Shown in pieces: positions 8,278-17,103 of a stretch of DNA of 64,000 bases (positions within the stretch are counted from its first letter, which is position 1; the number at the start of each line of letters is the position of its first letter). Origin of the DNA: Parabacteroides sp. (GTDB taxonomy: Bacteria; Bacteroidota; Bacteroidia; Bacteroidales; Tannerellaceae); NCBI GenBank assembly GCA_019417325.1, contig DXVO01000008.1:1-64000 (forward strand), written 5' to 3'. A program made the translations under genes and the position numbers. Below the pieces are notes generated by a model, which had not been told where the DNA came from, ran no database searches, and saw only the letters and a list, made by a program, of their open reading frames with translations.

Positions 8278-8931
8278 ATGAATATATACAAACAAACAGC
8301 TAATAAAAAGGATAAGTTACTCCTTATCTTCTCCGGATGGTCAGCACCTCCCCTACTTTTTAAAGGGATAGAGGCTGATGAAGATACGGATATATGGATA
8401 TGCTATAACTATCAGGCTCTTTCTTTTACGGAAGATTTGTCCGGCTACCAGGAAATACGTATCATTGCCTGGTCGCTCGGAGTATGGGCAGCATCCACCG
8501 TATTGGATAAGCAACAAGCATCCTTCCCCATAACCGGAGCCATAGCCATCAACGGAACGCCCTATCCAATCCATGATACATACGGCATACCGGAAGCTAT
8601 TTTCCGGGGAACATTGGATAATATTACTCCGGCTGGCATGTACCGCTTCAACCGGCGGATGTGCGGAAACAAGGATATACTGCAACAATATGAAACGATA
8701 CCTTCCCGCCCAATAGAAGAAATCAAGGAAGAGTTGCATGCCATCTACCAAGCCTACAAACCGGTGGAAACCAATCTCTGGACATGCAGTATCTTATCGG
8801 TAAACGATCTGATTTTCCCCATACAAAACTTACGGAACTACTGGTACGGACGTTGCCCGGTTACGGAAATAGAAGCACCTCATTATCCTTTTTATCGATG
8901 GAAACAATGGAACGAGCTATGGAAACAATAG
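8278..8931 (+). CDS. bioG: BioG-type pimeloyl-ACP methyl ester esterase (DUF452)
   Basis: A 217-residue alpha/beta-hydrolase of the DUF452/BioG family, which in other bacteria replaces BioH in removing the methyl group from pimeloyl-ACP methyl ester. LLIFSGWSAPP near the N-terminus and the nucleophile elbow AWSLGVWAA (the serine of WSLG, about residue 67) are typical, as is ICYNYQALSF. The acid and histidine would lie in the C-terminal part (VNDLIFPIQN, APHYPF). It sits between bioF and bioC, the usual BioG position, and its 3' end overlaps the bioC start, so the esterase and the methyltransferase of the same pathway are translationally linked. Confidence 0.85.
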   Translation: MNIYKQTANKKDKLLLIFSGWSAPPLLFKGIEADEDTDIWICYNYQALSFTEDLSGYQEIRIIAWSLGVWAASTVLDKQQASFPITGAIAINGTPYPIHDTYGIPEAIFRGTLDNITPAGMYRFNRRMCGNKDILQQYETIPSRPIEEIKEELHAIYQAYKPVETNLWTCSILSVNDLIFPIQNLRNYWYGRCPVTEIEAPHYPFYRWKQWNELWKQ

Positions 8932-9683
8932 ACACCTGGCATATCGCAAATCGTTTTACCCGTGCCTTGCAAAGTTATGACCGTCATGCCAATGCCCAGC
9001 ATATCATATGCAAAGAATTGATATCACTACTCATCCGTCATGCCGGCACTGACTACAGTCGCATACTTGAAATAGGTTGTGGAACCGGAGGTTTTACCAA
9101 ACAACTGAAAGAACAATGCCATATAAATGAATGGACAATCAACGACCTTTGTGAAGATTGTAAAGAAATAATCAACCGGATTCTACAAGAGGAATCCTAC
9201 ACATTCATTTCCGGTGATGCAGAACAACTTCTATTCCCGGGCAAATACGACCTGATAGCCTCTGCCTCCGTATTTCAATGGATGAAACATCCGGAAAAAT
9301 TCTTGCATAGATTATCCGGTTTACTGGCAGATAAAGGGATTTTACTATTCAGCACCTTTGCCCCCGGCAACCTTTATGAAATAAAAGAGTTAACAGGACG
9401 AGGGCTCAACTATCCGGACGTAGGACAATTATCTCAATGGTTATCCTCTGATTTCCATGTACTTCATAGTGAAGAAGAAGAAATTACGCTCAATTTCCCC
9501 ACTCCTATGGATGTATTACGTCACCTAAAAGCAACCGGAGTTACCGCTACCGGAAGTGGCATCTGGACTCGCAGCATGCAAGAAGATTTCTGCATACGCT
9601 ACACCAGGATGTTCCACACAACTGATAATCAAGTCAAATTAACATACCGTCCTTTATACATACTGGCGGTAAAAAGAAAATAA
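8919..9683 (+). CDS. bioC: Malonyl-ACP O-methyltransferase
   Basis: A SAM-dependent class I methyltransferase that masks malonyl-ACP as its methyl ester so that fatty-acid synthesis can build pimeloyl-ACP. Motif I is ILEIGCGTGGFT, followed by NDLCEDC, SGDAEQL and SASVFQWM, all usual in BioC. The frame is open from 8784, but the first 38 codons lie over bioG and look unrelated to the family. In-frame ATGs at 8898, 8907 and 8919 follow. The last gives METIDTWHIANRF, the normal BioC spacing to the NRF motif, and a 13-bp overlap with bioG, so 8919 is chosen (254 residues). The start remains uncertain. Confidence 0.88.
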   Translation: METIDTWHIANRFTRALQSYDRHANAQHIICKELISLLIRHAGTDYSRILEIGCGTGGFTKQLKEQCHINEWTINDLCEDCKEIINRILQEESYTFISGDAEQLLFPGKYDLIASASVFQWMKHPEKFLHRLSGLLADKGILLFSTFAPGNLYEIKELTGRGLNYPDVGQLSQWLSSDFHVLHSEEEEITLNFPTPMDVLRHLKATGVTATGSGIWTRSMQEDFCIRYTRMFHTTDNQVKLTYRPLYILAVKRK

Positions 9684-9691
9684 CAATCCAT

Positions 9692-10360
9692 ATGAAAGGT
9701 AAAGTATTATTCATCACAGGTATCGATACGAATATCGGTAAAACTTATGCTACCGGCATTCTTGCCCGTACATTGGCAGGACAGGGAAAAACAGTTATCA
9801 CCCAGAAAATGATTCAAACCGGATGCGAAGAAATATCGGAAGATATTGAAATGCACCGGAAACTGCAAGGTATTCCTTTTACGGAAGAAGACAAACAGGG
9901 ACTAACCTGCCCCTACATATTTACTTATCCGTGTTCTCCCCATATGGCTGCAGCAAAAGATAAACGGAATATCGACCTCTCTGTCATCACTGCAGCAACA
10001 CGGCAACTTCAGGAAAAATATGAATACGTATTACTGGAAGGTGCCGGCGGGTTAATGGTTCCGAATGATTTTGACTCATTGACTATCGATTATATTAAAG
10101 AGCAGGGATACCCTGTTATCCTGGTTACTTCCGGTAAATTAGGCAGTATCAACCATACCCTGCTCAGTTTGTATGCCTGCAAACAATACGGTATTCCGGT
10201 AAAAGCGCTCGTATATAATCTTTTTCCAAAAGCCGACCCATTAATCGAAGCCAACACCATAGAATATCTGGCCCAATACCTGCAAAAAGAATCACCGGAA
10301 ACAACTATTATAACTTTGCCGGATGCAAAAGAAGAACAGACTTGCTCCTTATTTTTGTAA
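9692..10360 (+). CDS. bioD: Dethiobiotin synthetase
   Basis: A 222-residue ATP-dependent carboxylase of the P-loop superfamily that closes the ureido ring of dethiobiotin. The family P-loop GIDTNIGKTYA covers residues 10-20. K39 in TQKMIQTG corresponds to the substrate-binding lysine region, and LLEGAGGLMVP is the conserved BioD motif. It starts 8 bp after bioC and is the last gene of the operon. A hairpin follows at 10377-10399. Together with bioB, A, F, G and C it makes a complete route from malonyl-ACP to biotin. Confidence 0.94.
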   Translation: MKGKVLFITGIDTNIGKTYATGILARTLAGQGKTVITQKMIQTGCEEISEDIEMHRKLQGIPFTEEDKQGLTCPYIFTYPCSPHMAAAKDKRNIDLSVITAATRQLQEKYEYVLLEGAGGLMVPNDFDSLTIDYIKEQGYPVILVTSGKLGSINHTLLSLYACKQYGIPVKALVYNLFPKADPLIEANTIEYLAQYLQKESPETTIITLPDAKEEQTCSLFL

Positions 10361-10376
10361 TAAATAAAGCCCATGG

Positions 10377-10399
10377 GTCTTTGCGAGCAAAGAGACCTC
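10377..10399 (+). terminator. Hairpin after bioD
   Basis: GGTCTTTGC and GCAAAGAGACC form a stem with a two-base bulge and a GA loop, 16 bp after the bioD stop. There is no clear T-run, so termination here is only possible. Confidence 0.35.
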
Positions 10400-10425
10400 T
10401 TCCGACAATGTTAAATTAACATTCC

Positions 10426-10456
10426 TTTTGTAATAAAGAAAGATTGATTATCTTTG
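10426..10456 (+). promoter_or_regulatory. Promoter of the small gene at 10482
   Basis: TTTTG at 10426-10430 and TATCTTTG at 10449-10456 have an 18-bp spacer, a strong Bacteroidetes promoter. The start codon is 25 bp downstream. It may also serve the efflux operon. Confidence 0.7.
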
Positions 10457-10481
10457 CAACAAGTTTTTCAGGTAGAAAGAT

Positions 10482-10859
10482 ATGTTACCAAAGATAATCA
10501 ATCATATATTTAAAGTACATCAACGTATCACTTTGGTGATTATGTTAGTGCTTTTGCAATTTTATTCTTTCGGTAGCGATTTTTTCCCGGAAACATTCCG
10601 TCAAACTTCTATTATATCCATTAATCAGAATAACCCGGAAGTACTGGACTTCGACGATCATGCTACCCTGCGTACCATTCGTCAGGAAGACATACAGCTA
10701 CAAGCATTTGAAATCGATTTAATTTCCGATTGGTTCACATGTACGGATTTACATGGACTAATCCAATCGTTGGAGTTGCGTATCTGTTCTTCACTTCCCT
10801 TATTCCACAATCTTCACAAAGCTGACAACTTTATTTGGTTCAGCACATTTCTGCTTTAG
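10482..10859 (+). CDS. Uncharacterised small membrane-anchored or exported protein
   Basis: A 125-residue protein that I do not recognise. A hydrophobic segment at about residues 16-30 (TLVIMLVLLQFYSF) could be a signal peptide or anchor. The rest is moderately acidic, with two cysteines (CTD and RICS) and no familiar motif. It has a strong canonical promoter 25 bp upstream and a normal initiation region, so it is likely expressed. It lies between the biotin operon and the RND efflux operon, 180 bp before the adaptor gene, and may be part of either context or neither. No function is proposed. Confidence 0.5.
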   Translation: MLPKIINHIFKVHQRITLVIMLVLLQFYSFGSDFFPETFRQTSIISINQNNPEVLDFDDHATLRTIRQEDIQLQAFEIDLISDWFTCTDLHGLIQSLELRICSSLPLFHNLHKADNFIWFSTFLL

Positions 10860-10968
10860 ACATTTCTTTTTATTCTATCCCGTAGTGGTTTAAATATCAG
10901 TAACCACCTACGTATCGGTCTGTATTATTTACAGACTCCCTATTATTCATATAATTAACCGATTATAT

Positions 10969-10994
10969 TTTCGTTTTCTTGACCGGAAACGAAA
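10969..10994. promoter_or_regulatory. Inverted repeat upstream of the RND operon, possible operator
   Basis: TTTCGTTTTC and GGAAACGAAA are inverted arms (9 of 10 matching) separated by 6 bp, ending 45 bp before the adaptor start. Position and symmetry suit a repressor site. No regulator gene is adjacent. Confidence 0.4.
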
Positions 10995-11039
10995 CTGTAA
11001 TCATTTGTACATAATCAAATAATTTAATCAGAAAGGTTT

Positions 11040-12200
11040 ATGACGAAAAGATTATTTTCCGCCAAACTATCCTTATTATTTACAATCTCCATCCTGACTG
11101 CATGTAGCGGAAGTCAGGAAAAAAAATCAAAAGGGAAAGATCCTATTCCCGTAATGAAATTAACAAGTACTTCGATTGAAATTCCCCAGTCGTATGTGGC
11201 TGATGTACAAGCCGTACAGTTTGTAGAAATAAAACCCAAAGTAGAAGGCTTTGTCGAATCTGTTTTTGTAGATGAAGGAGAACATGTAAAGAAAGGGCAG
11301 ATACTGTTTAAGCTCTCGTCTGCCGAACTCTATGAAGAGGTAAAAGAGGCACAAGCCAATTATAAGCAGGTACAAGCCGAGTTGAAAATGGCAGAGGTGG
11401 AAGCCGACCGGATAAAACGGCTTGTCGATAAAGATATCATCTCTCCCATCCGCCTTGAACTGGCAAACACGGAAATAGACGTAGCCCACCTGAAAGTGCA
11501 ACAGGCAAAATCAAGGTTGCAACGTGCAGAAACAAACTACTCCTATACAACGATAACCTCTCCTTTCGATGGATATGTAGACCGTATTCCGTTTAAGGCA
11601 GGAAGTTTAGTTACCCCTACCAGTTTGCTAACCTCTCTGACGGATGTATCGGAAATGTTTGCTTATTTTAAAATAAACGAACAGGAATATCTGGAATACA
11701 AACGAACCCAGTTGAGCGGAGCAGACCAGTCGGAATACGACAACCTCGAACTGGTTTTATCCGACCAGACCACTTATCCCTACAAAGGAACCGTAGAAAC
11801 TGTAGAAGGAGATTTTGAACGCGGTACCGGTTCTATTGCGTTCCGTGCTCGTTTTGCCAATCCCGAACGGCTATTAAGACACGGGGTATCCGGCAAGATC
11901 CGTATGCTTACCCAAATGGAGAATGTGATTCTGGTACCTCAACAATCCACTTTTGAAATTCAGGATTTCACCTATGTTTATACGGTAGATGAAGAAGGTA
12001 AAGTGAGTGTCCGTAGCTTCGAACCTCTTGCCCGTCACGGTTCCTATTACGTAACGAAAGATTTACCAGACCAGACTACCATTGTATATGAAGGTGTACA
12101 GACAGTAAGCGATGGCATGACTATCGTTCCGGAAATGGTAAATACTCAAACAGTCCGTGAGAAAACAGAATTATCAAATAACCCAGAAAACAATAAATAA
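11040..12200 (+). CDS. RND efflux periplasmic adaptor (membrane fusion) lipoprotein
   Basis: A 386-residue AcrA/MexA-type adaptor that links an inner-membrane RND pump to an outer-membrane channel. It has a lipoprotein signal with lipobox ILTAC (C22). The first lipoyl half (VKPKVEGFVESVFVDEGEHVKKGQ type, about residues 60-90) is followed by a coiled-coil hairpin (about 95-165) and the second lipoyl half TTITSPFDGYVDR. A beta-barrel domain and membrane-proximal domain follow. Gaps to the pump gene are only 5 bp, so adaptor, pump and channel form one operon. The inverted repeat upstream may control it. Substrates cannot be told from sequence; the group includes multidrug and bile-salt pumps. 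Confidence 0.92.
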   Translation: MTKRLFSAKLSLLFTISILTACSGSQEKKSKGKDPIPVMKLTSTSIEIPQSYVADVQAVQFVEIKPKVEGFVESVFVDEGEHVKKGQILFKLSSAELYEEVKEAQANYKQVQAELKMAEVEADRIKRLVDKDIISPIRLELANTEIDVAHLKVQQAKSRLQRAETNYSYTTITSPFDGYVDRIPFKAGSLVTPTSLLTSLTDVSEMFAYFKINEQEYLEYKRTQLSGADQSEYDNLELVLSDQTTYPYKGTVETVEGDFERGTGSIAFRARFANPERLLRHGVSGKIRMLTQMENVILVPQQSTFEIQDFTYVYTVDEEGKVSVRSFEPLARHGSYYVTKDLPDQTTIVYEGVQTVSDGMTIVPEMVNTQTVREKTELSNNPENNK

Positions 12201-12205
12201 ACAGT

Positions 12206-15200
12206 ATGTTCGGAATATTTATCAGACGTCCTATTCTGGCAGGTGTGATTTCTGTTGTCATCACCCTGTTAGGCTTATTGGCAATCAATTCGTTGCCAAT
12301 TACACAGTTCCCGGACATCGTTCCACCATCCGTTACCGTAACAGCCCGTTATACAGGTGCGAATGCCGATGTTATGGCTAAAACGGTAGCTACCCCATTG
12401 GAACGTGCAATCAACGGGGTTCCGGGGATGACTTACATGACATCCGTTTGTACTAACGATGGTATGTCGCTTACCACGATCTACTTCAAGGTCGGAACTG
12501 ACCCGGATGTGGCTTCCGTAAACGTCCAGAACCGTGTGACTACCGTATTGGACGAGCTGCCGGAAGAAGTTATCCGTGCCGGTGTAATTACCGAAAAAGA
12601 AGTAAACAGTATGTTGATGTACCTGAATATTATGAGTTCGGACACCACGCATACGGAAAAATTCGTTTACAACTTTGCCGATATCAATATCCTGCGGGAA
12701 CTGAAACGTATCGACGGGGTCGGTTTTGTTGAAATCATGGGTAGCCGAGACTATGCAATGCGTGTCTGGCTGAATCCCAACAGGCTTGCCGCTTATAACA
12801 TGTCACCCCAGGAAGTAACGGCAGCTATCCGTTCTCAAAATATCGAAGCTGCACCGGGAAAAACAGGTATCAGTTCCGACAAACTCCCCCAACAGTTACA
12901 GTATGTTCTTCAATATAGCGGAAAGTTCAGTACACCGGAAGAATACGGTCAGATTGTACTGAAAGCATTGCCTGACGGTTCTGTCCTCCGCCTGAAAGAT
13001 GTTGCTACCATCGAATTTGACTCGGAAGACTATAACATGATATCCATGACCGACGGTAAACCGTCTGCATCCATCATGATTAAACAGCGTCCGGGTTCCA
13101 ACGCACGCGAAGTCATTCAGAACATCAAAGTCAAAATGGAAGAAATCAAGGAAAGTAGTTTTGCACCGGGTATGGATTATAATATCTCGTATGACGTATC
13201 CCGCTTCCTCGATGCTTCTATCTCTGTGGTACTCCGTACTTTGCTGGAAGCCTTCTTACTGGTATTCATCGTTGTATACCTGTTCCTGCAAGACTTCCGC
13301 TCTACATTAATCCCGGCAATCGCAGTACCGGTATCGCTAATCGGTACATTCTTCTTTATGCAGATGCTGGGATTCTCCATCAACATGCTTACTCTTTTCG
13401 CTCTGGTGCTTGCAATCGGTATCGTAGTGGATAACGCCATTGTCGTAGTCGAAGCTGTGCATGTAAAAATGCACAATGAGAAACTGCCGCCGGTGAAGGC
13501 TACGGAAAAGGCGATTCGTGAAATCGGGGGTGCAATTATTGCTATTACCCTGGTAATGTCTGCCGTATTTATCCCGGTAGGGTTTATGTCCGGTACGGTC
13601 GGTATCTTCTACCGCCAGTTCTCCCTTACACTTGCCGTGGCGATTGTTATCTCCGGAGTAAATGCGTTGACACTTTCACCGGCACTATGTGCCCTGTTAT
13701 TAAAGCCGGTTTCCTACAATAAGAAGAAAAAGAACCTTCTCGAACGTTTCTTCTCCGGATTTAACAAACGGTACGACAAACTGGAACGCCGCTATAAAGT
13801 GAACCTGCGATTATTCCTGAACCGCAGGGTACTGACTTATGCGACTTTACTCATTTTTTGCCTTGCCACATGGGGAATGACATTCGTCTTGCCTTCCGGT
13901 TTTATTCCGAATGAAGACCAGGGGATGATTTATGTAAATGTAGATGCACCTCCCGGGGCTACTTTGGAACGCTCGGAAGCCGCCCTCAACAAGGTACAGG
14001 CCGCCTTATTACCATTGGAAGAGGTGGAAACCATCTCCACCCTTGCCGGGTACAGTCTGATGACAGAAACGGAAGGCGCCAGCTTCGGTATGGGTATGAT
14101 TAACCTGAAACCCTGGAACGAACGCGAACAGACAGCCGAAGAACTGATGCGTGTATATGCCGAACGTGTCTCACACATCAAAGATGCCGACATTCAGTTC
14201 TTCCTCCCTCCTACAGTTCCGGGCTTCGGTAATGCCAGCGGTTTCGAACTTCGTTTGCAGGACAAAACGGCAGGGACCTTTGCCGAACTGGATGAAGTGG
14301 CAAAAGCCTTTATCGACAAACTGAATGCCGACCCACGGCTGACAGGGGTTGTTTCGGGCTTTAACCCGAACTTTCCCCAGTACCTGCTACGTGTCGACCT
14401 GGCTAAAGCGGCAAAATTAGGTATCGATGTGAATGAATCGATGGAGACACTGCAATCGTATGTCGGCAGTTTCTATTCATCTAACTTCGTCCGTTTCGGC
14501 CAGATGTATAAAGTGATGCTTCAGGCAGCACCGGAATATCGTATGAATCCGGAAGACTTATTCAACCTGTATGCGAAAAACAAGGAAGGCAATATGGTTC
14601 CTTATTCTAATTTCATGACGATGGAGCGTGTATACGGCCCCAGCCAGATAACCCGTTATAACCTGTTCACCTCAGCCATGATTACAGGGGAACCGGCTCC
14701 GGGAATCAGTTCGGGAGAAGCACTAACGGCTGTAGAGGAAATCGCTGCAGAAGTCCTGCCTCGCGGATACGATATCGAATGGTCCGGAGTAGCAAGGGAA
14801 GAGAAGGAGTCCGGCGGACAAGCACTGGCTATCTTCGCTATCTGTCTGATTTTCGTATATCTGCTACTTGCCGCACAGTATGAAAGCCTGTTCCTGCCTC
14901 TTCCTGTTATTCTCTCACTCCCGGCGGGGGTATTCGGTTCTTTCTTCATGCTCTATGCTATCGGACTGGAAAATAATATTTATGCACAGGTGGCATTGGT
15001 GATGCTAATCGGTTTGTTAGGAAAGAATGCCATTCTGATTATCGAAGTAGCCAACCAGTGCCGGAAAGAAGGCGTCAGCATTATGGGAGCCGCCATACAA
15101 GGGGCAACCAGCCGTCTCCGTCCGATCCTGATGACATCGTTCGCTTTCATTAGCGGTTTGATCCCCTTGGCTATTGCCAGTGGAGCGGGTGCTTTGGGTA

Positions 15201-15358
15201 ACCGTTCTATCGGTACGGCTGCCGCAGGCGGTATGTTCATCGGAACCTTTGTCGGCATCTTCCTGATTCCGGGACTCTATGTGATATTCGAATCACTGGC
15301 AACCTATCTAAAGAAAAAAAGAGAACAATCAAAAGAAGAAGAAGAATATGTATATTAA
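12206..15358 (+). CDS. RND family efflux pump (HAE1/AcrB type)
   Basis: A 1050-residue inner-membrane proton antiporter, full length for AcrB homologues. The N-terminus FIRRPILAGVISVVITLLG is typical, as are the periplasmic porter loops and two sets of six membrane helices. In helix 4 the proton-relay motif reads GIVVDNAIVVVEAVH: D409 is present but the second acidic residue, D408 in E. coli AcrB numbering, is asparagine (N410). The relay lysine is kept at K940 (LLGKNAILIIEVA). It lies 5 bp after the adaptor and overlaps the channel gene by 11 bp. Drug range is unknown. Most bacterial HAE1 pumps have DD here, so the change could alter or abolish coupling, or be compensated. Confidence 0.93.
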   Translation: MFGIFIRRPILAGVISVVITLLGLLAINSLPITQFPDIVPPSVTVTARYTGANADVMAKTVATPLERAINGVPGMTYMTSVCTNDGMSLTTIYFKVGTDPDVASVNVQNRVTTVLDELPEEVIRAGVITEKEVNSMLMYLNIMSSDTTHTEKFVYNFADINILRELKRIDGVGFVEIMGSRDYAMRVWLNPNRLAAYNMSPQEVTAAIRSQNIEAAPGKTGISSDKLPQQLQYVLQYSGKFSTPEEYGQIVLKALPDGSVLRLKDVATIEFDSEDYNMISMTDGKPSASIMIKQRPGSNAREVIQNIKVKMEEIKESSFAPGMDYNISYDVSRFLDASISVVLRTLLEAFLLVFIVVYLFLQDFRSTLIPAIAVPVSLIGTFFFMQMLGFSINMLTLFALVLAIGIVVDNAIVVVEAVHVKMHNEKLPPVKATEKAIREIGGAIIAITLVMSAVFIPVGFMSGTVGIFYRQFSLTLAVAIVISGVNALTLSPALCALLLKPVSYNKKKKNLLERFFSGFNKRYDKLERRYKVNLRLFLNRRVLTYATLLIFCLATWGMTFVLPSGFIPNEDQGMIYVNVDAPPGATLERSEAALNKVQAALLPLEEVETISTLAGYSLMTETEGASFGMGMINLKPWNEREQTAEELMRVYAERVSHIKDADIQFFLPPTVPGFGNASGFELRLQDKTAGTFAELDEVAKAFIDKLNADPRLTGVVSGFNPNFPQYLLRVDLAKAAKLGIDVNESMETLQSYVGSFYSSNFVRFGQMYKVMLQAAPEYRMNPEDLFNLYAKNKEGNMVPYSNFMTMERVYGPSQITRYNLFTSAMITGEPAPGISSGEALTAVEEIAAEVLPRGYDIEWSGVAREEKESGGQALAIFAICLIFVYLLLAAQYESLFLPLPVILSLPAGVFGSFFMLYAIGLENNIYAQVALVMLIGLLGKNAILIIEVANQCRKEGVSIMGAAIQGATSRLRPILMTSFAFISGLIPLAIASGAGALGNRSIGTAAAGGMFIGTFVGIFLIPGLYVIFESLATYLKKKREQSKEEEEYVY

Positions 15359-16781
15359 GATAAAATATATCGGTATTTACCTGCTGATGCTGTCGGGCAT
15401 TATCAGTTGCAAAACACCGGAACTGACACAGGATGAACGTATTTCACTTCCCCGGAACAGCGGGGAAGTACACGATACGACTTTTGTCGAACCACTGGCA
15501 TGGGATGTCTTCCTGCAAGACACTATTTTACAGGGATATATTCAGGCTGCTTTGCAAAACAACCTTTCCTTCCGGCAAAGTATAGAACGTATCAACATGA
15601 GCCGGGCAAGCTTGCAACGCGCCAAAGGTTTACTACTACCGGAAATAGGTATCGGCATTAACGCGTCTGTCAACCGTTTTGGCGAATATACAATGGACGG
15701 TGTCGGAAACAGTGAAACAAACGTTCCTTCTCTTCCTAAGGAAAAACATATTCCCGATCCTTACCAGAACTTCGCTTTGTCGCTCAATTTCCAGTGGGAG
15801 GCGGATATATGGGGTAAACTGACCAGAAAAAAACAAGCAGCTGCAGCCCGGTGGATGGCATCCGTCGAAGCCACCCGCTTTGCCCAATCCCTGTTAATAT
15901 CCGATCTGGCAACACAATACTATGAATTGATTAGTCTGGATAAACGGGAAGAGGTATTACAAAATGCCTTGAACAGTGCCCGTCGTTCCCATGACCTGAC
16001 GCAACAGCTAAAAAAGGAAGGAGCGGAAACACAACTGGCAGTAGACCAGTTTCAGGTACGTGTCCTGGCAATCGAAAGCATGCTATTGGAAAACAGGCAG
16101 ATGATTGGTGAAAAAGAAAGGGTAATCTCCTGTTTACTGGGCGTATTTCCTTCTAAGATTTCCCGGATGTCATTTGACGAACTGCAAAAGCTCCCATTCC
16201 CTTTAGCCGAAGGTATTCCCGCTAATTTATTGACTTTACGTCCGGACGTGCGGGCCGCCGAAATGGAACTAATCGCGACAAAAGCCGATGCAATGGCTGC
16301 CAAAGCAGCCTTCTATCCTTCGTTGGTATTGGGTGCAAGCGGAGGATTCAATGCTTTCGACATCGGAAAATGGTTTCAATCTCCTGCATCCTTAATCTAT
16401 GACTTGGCTGCGGGTATTACTGTACCCATATTCCGCAGGAATGAAATCCGCTCTATGTGGAATGAAGCGAAAGCATCCCAGCGCATCGCCCTGTCTCAAT
16501 ATCATGAAACAGCATTAAATGCCTACACGGAAGTATTGGATTTGTTTTATGCCGGCAAAAGCCAGATGGAACGTGTGCGCCTGAAAGATGTGGAAACAGT
16601 TGCCCATCAACGGTCGGTAAACAATGCCAGCGAACTTTTCCAACTGAATTATACAGGATTCCTCGAAGTGCTTTCTGCTGAAGAACGGTATCTGGATAGT
16701 GAACTGGAACGGATTAACATTGTAACGGATTTATGCCATAAGAAAATCATGTTATACCGGGCATTAGGAGGAGGATGCTAA
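15348..16781 (+). CDS. RND efflux outer-membrane channel lipoprotein (TolC/OprM type)
   Basis: A 477-residue outer-membrane factor lipoprotein. The signal ends in the lipobox GIISC (C21). Two OEP repeats are visible: the first with LQGYIQAALQNNLSFRQS and ANDIWG-like WEADIWGKLTRKKQAA, the second with NLLTLRPDVRAAEMELIATKADAMAAKAAFYPSL, which is the signature of the NodT/OprM subfamily. VPIFRRNEIRS is a further family element. It overlaps the pump gene by 11 bp and is followed by a hairpin terminator, so it ends the three-gene operon. Confidence 0.93.
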   Translation: MYIKIKYIGIYLLMLSGIISCKTPELTQDERISLPRNSGEVHDTTFVEPLAWDVFLQDTILQGYIQAALQNNLSFRQSIERINMSRASLQRAKGLLLPEIGIGINASVNRFGEYTMDGVGNSETNVPSLPKEKHIPDPYQNFALSLNFQWEADIWGKLTRKKQAAAARWMASVEATRFAQSLLISDLATQYYELISLDKREEVLQNALNSARRSHDLTQQLKKEGAETQLAVDQFQVRVLAIESMLLENRQMIGEKERVISCLLGVFPSKISRMSFDELQKLPFPLAEGIPANLLTLRPDVRAAEMELIATKADAMAAKAAFYPSLVLGASGGFNAFDIGKWFQSPASLIYDLAAGITVPIFRRNEIRSMWNEAKASQRIALSQYHETALNAYTEVLDLFYAGKSQMERVRLKDVETVAHQRSVNNASELFQLNYTGFLEVLSAEERYLDSELERINIVTDLCHKKIMLYRALGGGC

Positions 16782-16794
16782 AAACAGACGAAAA

Positions 16795-16842
16795 GAACCG
16801 TCGAATTGATTAGCTTCTTTTTTAAAATCGACGGCTTCTTTT
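16795..16842 (+). terminator. Terminator of the RND efflux operon
   Basis: CCGTCGA (16798-16804) pairs with TCGACGG (16828-16834), with GAA/TTC extensions and a following T-rich tract. It begins 13 bp after the channel stop codon. Confidence 0.6.
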
Positions 16843-17004
16843 CCGGATTTCTATACGTAGAAATTTCATTTTGACAACTATCAGAATAATAAATGATAAT
16901 TATCAAAAACAATTCATATATATATTAAAAGCAAGTTTAATCGCTATTGAATTTATTTTTGAGGATAACTCGAATGAATCTATAATTTCAATAAACAAAC
17001 AGAA

Positions 17005-17090
17005 GGGTGTACAAATATAAACGTTATAAAGCAGGAAAACCAATACTTAGAAGAATTTTTCATCTTTAAACAGATTTTATTTGTACACCC
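17005..17090. repeat. 13-bp inverted repeat downstream of the 17104 lipoprotein gene
   Basis: GGGTGTACAAATA (17005-17017) and TATTTGTACACCC (17078-17090) are perfect inverted copies 60 bp apart. The right copy lies 13 bp past the minus-strand stop at 17104. Read on the minus strand it is a long-loop hairpin; it could be a 3' end structure or a protein site. Confidence 0.5.
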
Positions 17091-17103
17091 AACTTATTAT
17101 TTA

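Noticed and set aside
8784..8918. Extended bioC start at ATG 8784
   Set aside because: The extra N-terminus lies over the bioG coding region and shows no BioC similarity; ATG 8919 gives the expected family length.
12275..15258. Several minus-strand ORFs of 87-125 codons within the RND pump gene
   Set aside because: All lie in antisense frames of a highly conserved pump gene, with no start context or known motif.
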